Of a DNA stretch of 64,000 nt, positions 38,501 through 47,500 are shown in pieces. Made by a program: the position numbers and the translations under genes. Under the pieces are notes generated by a model, which was given only the letters and a program-made list of their open reading frames with translations, was not told the origin of the DNA and made no database searches. Source of the stretch: Amphiduros pacificus (lineage: Eukaryota; Annelida; Polychaeta; Phyllodocida; Hesionidae); assembly GCA_949316495.1 (NCBI GenBank), contig OX439012.1, forward strand, positions 5,215,559 through 5,279,558, given 5' to 3'. Positions within the stretch are counted from its first letter, which is position 1, and every line of letters begins with the position of its first letter.

Positions 38501-41500
38501 AGATCTATAACAATCATATAGAGTGCTGTACCTTTCATAGCAGTCCAGGAGATAATTAATCATATCAGTCTCTTTGAACATTTATTGATGGCCCTAGAAG
38601 GCCATATTACTACTGTCAGATCTATAACAATCATATAGAGTGCTGTACCTTTCATAGCAGTCCAGGAGATAGTTAATCCTATCAGTCTATTGTCACATTA
38701 TTGATGGCCACAGAAGGCAATATTACTACTGTCAGATCTATAACAATCATATATTATGCTGTACCTTTCATAGCAGTCCAGGAGATAATTAATCATATCA
38801 GTCTCTTTGCACATTTATTGATGACCCTAGAAGGCAATATTACTACTGTCAGATCTATAACAATCATATAGAGTGCTGTACCTTTCATAGCAGTCCAGGA
38901 GATAATTAATCATATCAGTCTCTTGTCACATTTATTGATGGCCCCAGAAGGCCATATTACTACAGTCAGATCTATAACAATCATATAGTGCTGTACCTTT
39001 CATAGCAGTCCAGGAGATAATTAATCATATCAGTCTCTTGTCACATTTATTGATGGCCACAGAAGGCAATATTACTACTGTCAGATCTATAACAATCATA
39101 TAGAGTGCTGTACCTTTCATAGCAGTCCAGGAGATAATTAATCATATCAGTCTCTTTGCACATTTATTGATGGCCCTAGAAGGCAATATTACTACTGTCA
39201 GATCTATAACAATCATACAGAGTGCTGTACCTTTCATAGCAGTCCAGGAGATAATTAATCATATCAGTCTCTTTGCACATTTATTGATGGCCCTAGAAGG
39301 CAATATTACTACTGTCAGATCTATAACAATCATATAGAGTGCTGTACCTTTCATAGCAGTCCAGGAGATAATTAATCATATCAGTCTCTTGTCACATTTA
39401 TTGATGGCCCCAGAAGGCCATATTACTACAGTCAGATCTATAACAATCATATAGTGCTGTACCTTTCATAGCAGTCCAGGAGATAATTAATCATATCAGT
39501 CTCTTGTCACATTTATTGATGGCCACAGAAGGCAATATTACTACTGTCAGATCTATAACAATCATATAGAGTGCTGTACCTTTCATAGCAGTCCAGGAGA
39601 TAATTAATCATATCAGTCTCTTTGCACATTTATTGATGGCCCTAGAAGGCAATATTACTACTGTCAGATCTATAACAATCATACAGAGTGCTGTACCTTT
39701 CATAGCAGTCCAGGAGATAATTAATCATATCAGTCTCTTTGCACATTTATTGATGGCTCTAGAAGGCAATATTACTACTGTCAGATCTATAACAATCATA
39801 TAGAGTGCTGTACCTTTCATAGCAGTCCAGGAGATAATTAATCATATCAGTCTCTTGTCACATTAATTGATGGCCCCAGAAGGCGATATTACTACAGTCA
39901 GATCTATAACAATCATACAGAGTGCTGTACCTTTCATAGCAGTCCAGGAGATAATTAATCATATCAGTCTCTTGTGACATTTATTGATGGCCCCAGAAGG
40001 CAATATTACTACAGTCAGATCTATAACAATCATATAGAGTGCTGTACCTTTCATAGCAGTCCAGGAGATAGTTAATTATATCAGTCTCTTGTCACATTTA
40101 TTGATGGCCCTAGAAGGCCATATTACTACTGTCAGATCTATTACAAGCATATAGAGTGCTGTACCTTTCATAGCAGTCCAGGAGATAGTTAATTATATCA
40201 GTCTCTTGTCACATTTATTGATGGCCCTAGAAGGCCATATTACTACTGTCAGATCTATTACAAGCATATAGAGTGCCGTACCTTTCATAGCAGTCCAGGA
40301 GATAATTAATCATATCAGTCTCTTTGCACTTCTCTGGCTGGAATTTACTGTAAGGAAATTCTCTTTGCTGTGGCTCTTTCATTGGGCTGCTCCTACAGAA
40401 AATATGATCTTAATTTTAATTTGTAGAATATTGGTTAGTTTTGAAACATTTCATAGTTTTTATTTCTTTATTTGTTCCACAATGAAATATTTAGTGCTTT
40501 TATGTCAGAACCAATCTTAGAAACCAAGATATTTTGGAAGTTTTTTGGAAATATGGAAAAAAGTGTGATCCTTATAATCTGTTAAACTGAATTTGAAACA
40601 TTCCTTCCTTTTAATTTATCTTATCAGATATACATTATAAATGTGTATGTTTATTATCAATCTATACCAAAAGGCAACATGGAATTTAATTTTGAATTTT
40701 CTTGGCCTTAGTAAGGCCCTAAAAAAGAAAAAGGTTGTTATTGATTTCAGTTGTATTCACAACCGGTGACCCTAAATTTTGTTCATACTTACTTCAAAAG
40801 GAATTATAGTCTCAGTAATAATTTAACATAAATTCTACATCTCAATTCTCATTATATTTAATCTTGTTCAAGGAGAAAAAAAAATCGATAAAACAACAAT
40901 TTTGGGGGGTATATTATCTGAAGCAAGATGCTATTCTCTTTAAACCTTAAAGGTCCCCATAGGTTCAGGAAATGAGTGGTGTTAAACATGAGGTCATGGC
41001 AAGTATTATCATAATTTCACCATGACAACCCTTACATTAGTGGACTGGATGCTAATGATTTTGTCGGGGATCCTTTACTGGCCGACTTCAGGCAGGAGAA
41101 AGGATTCTTTGGGCTTTTCTGCAGGATCAACAATGCTTCCATCAAAATCTGGCTCATTAAGTCTGCAAAATCCTGGTATGCTAAAAATACAGAAAATTCA
41201 CCTAAAGTACATGTATTAAAATATGATTATTTCAATAATGTTAAATATTAACCTTGACAGTAACAATGTACAAAAGAAAATGTGGTTAACTGGGTAAATT
41301 ATACAGTGGTGAAAGTCAGCATTCAGGAAAAAACCTGAAACCCTTAACAATTAACCTGAAGATACCCCTTTCAGAAATGTCATTTTCAGACTGAGTTCAG
41401 ACCATTTTGAATTTCACATTTGAAGAAAAAAACCTGAATTCAGGTTATTTCCTGAAGACTTTCATCACTGATTATACAGTGGTGAAAGTCAGCATTCAGG

Positions 41501-44500
41501 AAGAAACCTGAAACCCTAAAAAATTAACCTCCTTTCAGAAATATCATTTTTTGATGTTTCAGACTGAGTTCAAACCATTTTGAATTTCACATTTGAAGAA
41601 AAAAACCTGAATTCAGGTTATTTCCTGAAGACTTTCATCACTGAGTATAAAGTATATGTATTAAAATATGATTATTATATTAAAATATGATTAGGAGAAG
41701 GACCATAAATGGTCAACATTACAAAGTCTCAGAGAAGTTAGAATTTAAAGGGCAACTTTCATTTCTTATATACTTTTATCATATGGAAAAGATTGATAAG
41801 TGAAATTTGTTACTGTGACTGTTACTCACAAAACTAGTTTGTAAACAAACAGAAATGGAACTTAATATCAAAGTTAATATTTAGGACTCTCGAATTCACA
41901 CACTTTATATTGCTAATATGCAGGGTTGGTTTTCTTCCGGAAGAAAGCTATTTCTTCTGGGACAGTGGAAGAAATATGGAAGAAAGTGCTTTCTTCCACT
42001 TTCTTCCATTTATTCCGGAAGAAACATGGAAGAAATGTGGAAGAAATAGGAAGAATCCATGAACGAACGTGGAAGAAATATATATCTCCCTACCTATGCT
42101 CAAATGTGGTTGCAGGAATCATTTGTGGAGAGTTTATCTTATTCTTGTAAGACTTGTGGAATATATACATATTGTACTTATAGCATAACATCATCAAAAC
42201 AAGAAGAAATATTTGGTAAATGATAATGCCAGTTTAGTGGAAATAAGTTATAGTAAACCATTCATCAGACAAATGCTTTTCATATTGACACTCATGTTGA
42301 CAGGTTTGTATCCCTGAATATATTTGGATGATTAAAAACTGTACTGTTTAAATATTATTGTATATTGAATAAATCCCAACAATTTTCATATTAATTGGAA
42401 ATTTATAGAAAAAGGAAAAATGGAATGAAAATGAAAAACATACAAGACATATAATTATGAAATGATCCATATAATTATTTGAGATAGGTTGTAAAGTTTA
42501 TCATATTAAACAAGCAGAATTAACATGATTATGTGTTTTCTTTACACAGAAATTTGTTTTTATCTTCTGGACATTTATCAAATGGTTTTAACAGTATTTA
42601 GTAAAATGATTGGTGCATAGAAAGAACTGACATGTTGAAAATGATGTAAATAAATTTTCTATCTGTCTGAGCCACGTAAGATTATTTCTTCCATTTGTCT
42701 GAGCATTATTCTCCCATCATTTCACATCCTAAAATGAACCATTCATATTTATTTTCATGACAGAATAATTTTTTTATAGAACTAAGACTACATGGTGAGC
42801 CTTCGTTTACTGTGTGATGATTCTGAATAACTTTAAAACAGTTTCTTCCACTCAAAACAGTTTCTTCCACTCAAAAACAATTTCTTCCATTTCTTCCTGG
42901 AAGAAACCTATTTCTTCCGGAATGAAGTTTCCGCGGTTTCTTCCGGAAGTTTCCACAATGCAAAAGAAACCTGCCAACCCTGCTAATATGGGTATGGAAG
43001 TATATGAAAAAAGTGACATTTTGGTGTATAAAACATGTCAATTGGACCAGGGTTATAACCAGATTTCTAAAATTTAGAGATCAGTGCAGCTGGAGTTAAT
43101 GCCATTCACAGTGACTGCAACAAATGATCATATCTTATGGGGGTGCAAGATGAATTAAAAAGTTTGTTTGTTTGTGTTTCCACAGTTACTAAAAAAAACT
43201 TTTGTCTCGGAAATGAGTATCTTTTTAATGTATGGGCTCAGCCAAGGGGAAGTGAACATTAACATGAAAAAGTGAAACTCAAAATATGTGCTTCTTTTAA
43301 ATTGTACCTTATGAACTAAAAACTGAAGTTTCTGAAACTGTTTTATTTTTTTCTCTACCCCTATTGGTTGCGAAATAATCACAATTTGTTTAAGACCCTA
43401 TTTTTTTGGTTCATTTTGCTGTCTGTCGTCGTTTTTCTATCAATTTAGAAAATATGGTGTATTTTATTAGAAATCACATGCAAAGTAGTGGAAATGGGAC
43501 TTTAATAAAGTTGAGATGCTATGTTATCATTATTTAAAGTCAAATTCTTGGCACACAAGTCTAAAGATGTTTTGGGGGAAAAACTTTAAAATATGAATTT
43601 GTCCCTCCGTTACATGTCCCTCCGTTACAAAAAATATTGAAATTTTTACCTCATGCTATAATGCATGTCACAAGGAATGTGAAACTTTCTAGAAGTAAGG
43701 TGCTTATAGTGAAGTATCATAACCTTCTGTATACTTTATGAAACTCATTTAATTTTTGGTTGATTTTATATGAAGAAAACCTGTCCCTCCGTTACTAGTA
43801 ACGGAGGGACAAATGTTCAGGTTCATGCAAGTTGTTATTATTTCAGTTATTTGCCAGAAATTTTATTTCTTAAAGTGGTTTATGTCAAGTGGAAATGGAC
43901 ACAAACAATTTATTTGGTTAAACATGTATTGGTTGGCTAATGTGGTCTGTCACCTGAGAGACAATAGACACTTCATGTTTATACTCATGTATCAATCAAC
44001 ATGGTCATTGATACATAATTCTATTTCCCTGTCTACATACTCATGTATTATAAGCACTGGTTTTCAATACTGTCTGAGTTTAAGGCAAAAAAATCATATT
44101 TGTTTGCATTGGTACTTTAGTCAGAGGAAGAAAGCCACCAGCTGACCTGCACTGGGTACACAAGCTGTCCCATCAGAGACAACACAATTGCTGTTTGATA
44201 GGTGTGATTCCTTGTGACACTATGTAACCGTTTGATCTTGTCAAAGTGTCTAATTTATCTGACAAATCCATTCTTAGGGATAATGCAGTGTTCCTGGCTT
44301 ACAGTTAGGATAACACAAGGCTAAGAACATGATGATGTAATGGAATGAGTTGTGTGTGTCATCCTTTCGATGACCAAAATGACCATGGTCAAAATGACCA
44401 TGATACGAAGTGGACCGCTGGACCAAGTGCATGTGCATTTCATTTGATAGCTATATATTCCCTCCTCTTATCTAAAACCTGAACATAGCTGCCAATCTTA

Positions 44501-47500
44501 ATCTTATTCAGCTACTTTCTGCCGTCATTATACCTCATGTCCGTCATATCTTTCTGTTAATATTTTCACTTTTCACTCAGGCCTGGACATTAGCATAACC
44601 TTTAAAGCTTGGCGTCCATTTTAAGTCTTAGTCTTCATAAACATAAATAGTATGCATTTCTAAGCATTGTTAAACTAATATTTTCTCCAACTTGTAGATA
44701 ATTTACACGTGTGGATAATTTAGATTCATAAAATGTCAAAATTCTGTCTAATGTGGCAGTTCAGTACCACGGTCACCTTTGTCACATGGTTATTTTGACC
44801 ATAATCCATCCTTAGTACCCAGTTTTCATTTGTGGTGTGTAGTTGGTCTTTGTTACTTGTGTTATTTCATTCAATTTATTCTGTAAATTTATTCTGTCAA
44901 GTTCATAAAGATTTAGCACCTAAATAGTACATGTACAGTTTGCTACAGAAGGTACTTGTTGAAAAGATTACAGCTGAACATTTGTGTCCCTCCGTTACTA
45001 TTTTCTGTTGTCCCTCCGTTACGACAATATTTCTTTAATAAATAAAACAGTGTTAAGGTTATAAACTTTATATTTTGGTATTTACTACTTAGGTATGTGT
45101 AGATGATATATGATATAGTGATTTTTAAGAATATTCATAAGAACTTTATGTTAAGCCCATTTTGCTACATGACTCCAAAGCTGCTGTTCAAAAGTGTCCC
45201 TCCGTTACAGAAAACATATTTTGATACCGTACATAAACTGTTACAGTATGATCCTCAATACTTTGGCATATTGTAATGTTCAGTGGGCTTTGTCAAAAAC
45301 AACAATTAAGTATTTCTAATAATTTTGAATTTCTGGAATAAATGCATTTATATTATGCTGTTCAGTGATGCTGTCCCTCCGTTACCGCTTGGCCGAGCCC
45401 GTATATAAATATTGGCTTGTGGAGGGGTAGAGCTTGGGACATTGATGTGGAGCTTTGGACATTGATGTGGAGCTTGGGACATTGATGTGGAGCTTGGGAC
45501 ATTGATGTGGAGCTTTGGACAATGATGTGGAGTTTGGGACATTGATGTGGAGCTAGGGACATTGATGTGGAGCTTGGGGCATTGATGTGGAGCTAGTAGG
45601 GACATTGATGTGGAGCTAGTAGGGACGTTGATGTGGAGCTAGTAGGGACGTTGATGTGGAGCTAGTAGGGACATTGATGTGGAGCTAGTAGGGACATTGA
45701 TGTGGAGCTAGTAGGGACATTGATGTGGAGCTAGTAGGGACATTGATGTGGAGCTAGTAGGGACATTGATGTGGAGCTTGGGACATTGATGTGGAGCTAG
45801 TAGGGACATTGATGTGGAGCTAGTAGGGACATTGATGTGGAGCTAGTAGGGACATTGATGTGGAGCTAGTAGGGACATTGATGTGGAGCTAGTAGGGACA
45901 TTGATGTGGAGCTAGTAGGGACATTGATGTGGAACTAGTAGGGACATTGATGTGGAGCTAGTAGGGACATTGATGATGAAGGGCAAGTAACTTACAGGTT
46001 GGATCAGCTGCGAGATCTGGCAGAAGTAGAGCGTCCGGTCGCTCCTGGGCCCACGTCACCTGGAATATTTGGCAAATACTGGCGAGAACTTGCTCCTCCG
46101 TCACCTCAGACCCAATACTTGCTTCCTGCAAACCAAATTAACAGTCAAATATACTCCTGCATATCAAATTAACAGTCAAATATACTCCTGCAAATCAAAT
46201 TAACAGTCAAAAATACTCCTGAAAATGTTCATTGTATATTCAAAATTAGCAAAGACTTGCAGCATAACTTATGGTAATAAAGCTACTTCTATCATTTCCG
46301 TAACTAAACACAAGGAAAATTCATCAGGCCTATTTTCTGAGCTTTCCTACCCTTTTTCTTTTGTTTTCAGCTTTCTGTTCTGCCTCATCCACTTCCATTG
46401 TTTCTATTCCTGAGTCCACATCTACTTGGGATTGTTGACTGCAAATAAATCATTTTGTTAAAATTTTGTTTAAAACATTAACTGCATTACAAACAAGTAG
46501 AAAATAAAGATATTGAAAAAAACAAAAAAAACATTTGCAATGGTCAGTCATGAATTAATTATGAATTAATGTAATGACATGGAAAATATTTCTGAAAAAA
46601 TTTTCTACCCATATCAACCTGGCAATTTCAGACCACAATGGGACATTACTCAATCCGTTTATTGTCAGCTAGCAATGGGATCTCAACTTATTCTAATGGA
46701 ACAGTTGGAGCAAATTATCAATTTAGTCATGCACGACCTTGACTAACTGAGATCCCATACAGCCAGAGACACAGAGATTGGAAACAAGCTGAAGTTCTGC
46801 ATTATCGCTCAGGCTACAAGTAGCCCTATAACACAGACCTAGATCTGGATTCATAGACTCATGGACTTGTATAAATATGTCTTTTTTGCAAGAAATTATG
46901 ACGAGAACTACTTACTTATCACATATCTATATTAATTGTACGTCAATGAAAACAAGAATGGAAGAATTTGTGTGATAAATGCAAAACTATTTATCGCTGA
47001 TCCGCAATAGTTGCATGTTTGAGTTGGATGGTGCACTGCACTGACAGCTAGTGGCAGATCTGCCGTTTCCAATATCTGTTTAAATATCTCTGATACAGCT
47101 AATGCCTCACCATAGTGTCGTGTGTTATACATGACAAAATAGCTCTACATGACCACATGATGTCACATGATAGCCTGGAATGCTGTTTGAATAATTTGCA
47201 CCAACTGCCTACAAGATATTTAGACTCTGGGAATGAGTCACTGTTCTCACCTTTTTTCTGAAGCATATGTCTCTGTCTCCATGCTGTGTGAGCTGTTCTC
47301 ATCCACAGTCATGCTCTCTGAAATATAAATTACACCAATATACAATACTTTACAACCAACTGAACCTCTTCAATTTTTCCTCCATTAAGGTTTTGTTTTT
47401 AATGCAAGATTTGTGCATAAAAAATATAAAATAAAGCCACTAAAACAAAATCAGTTTCCTGACTGACAAAATTTGAACAACAAAAATTCAATTACCAATC

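Noticed and set aside
45421-45978. CRISPR-like short regular repeats
   Set aside because: Units are contiguous with no unique spacers, and the context is a eukaryotic intron.
45996-46125. Apparent 1-nt frameshift in UBE4B exon 5
   Set aside because: A second frame looked family-like at first, but the original frame aligns without gaps to human UBE4B ([15 protein letters not shown]), and phase is restored with the acceptor before 41180.
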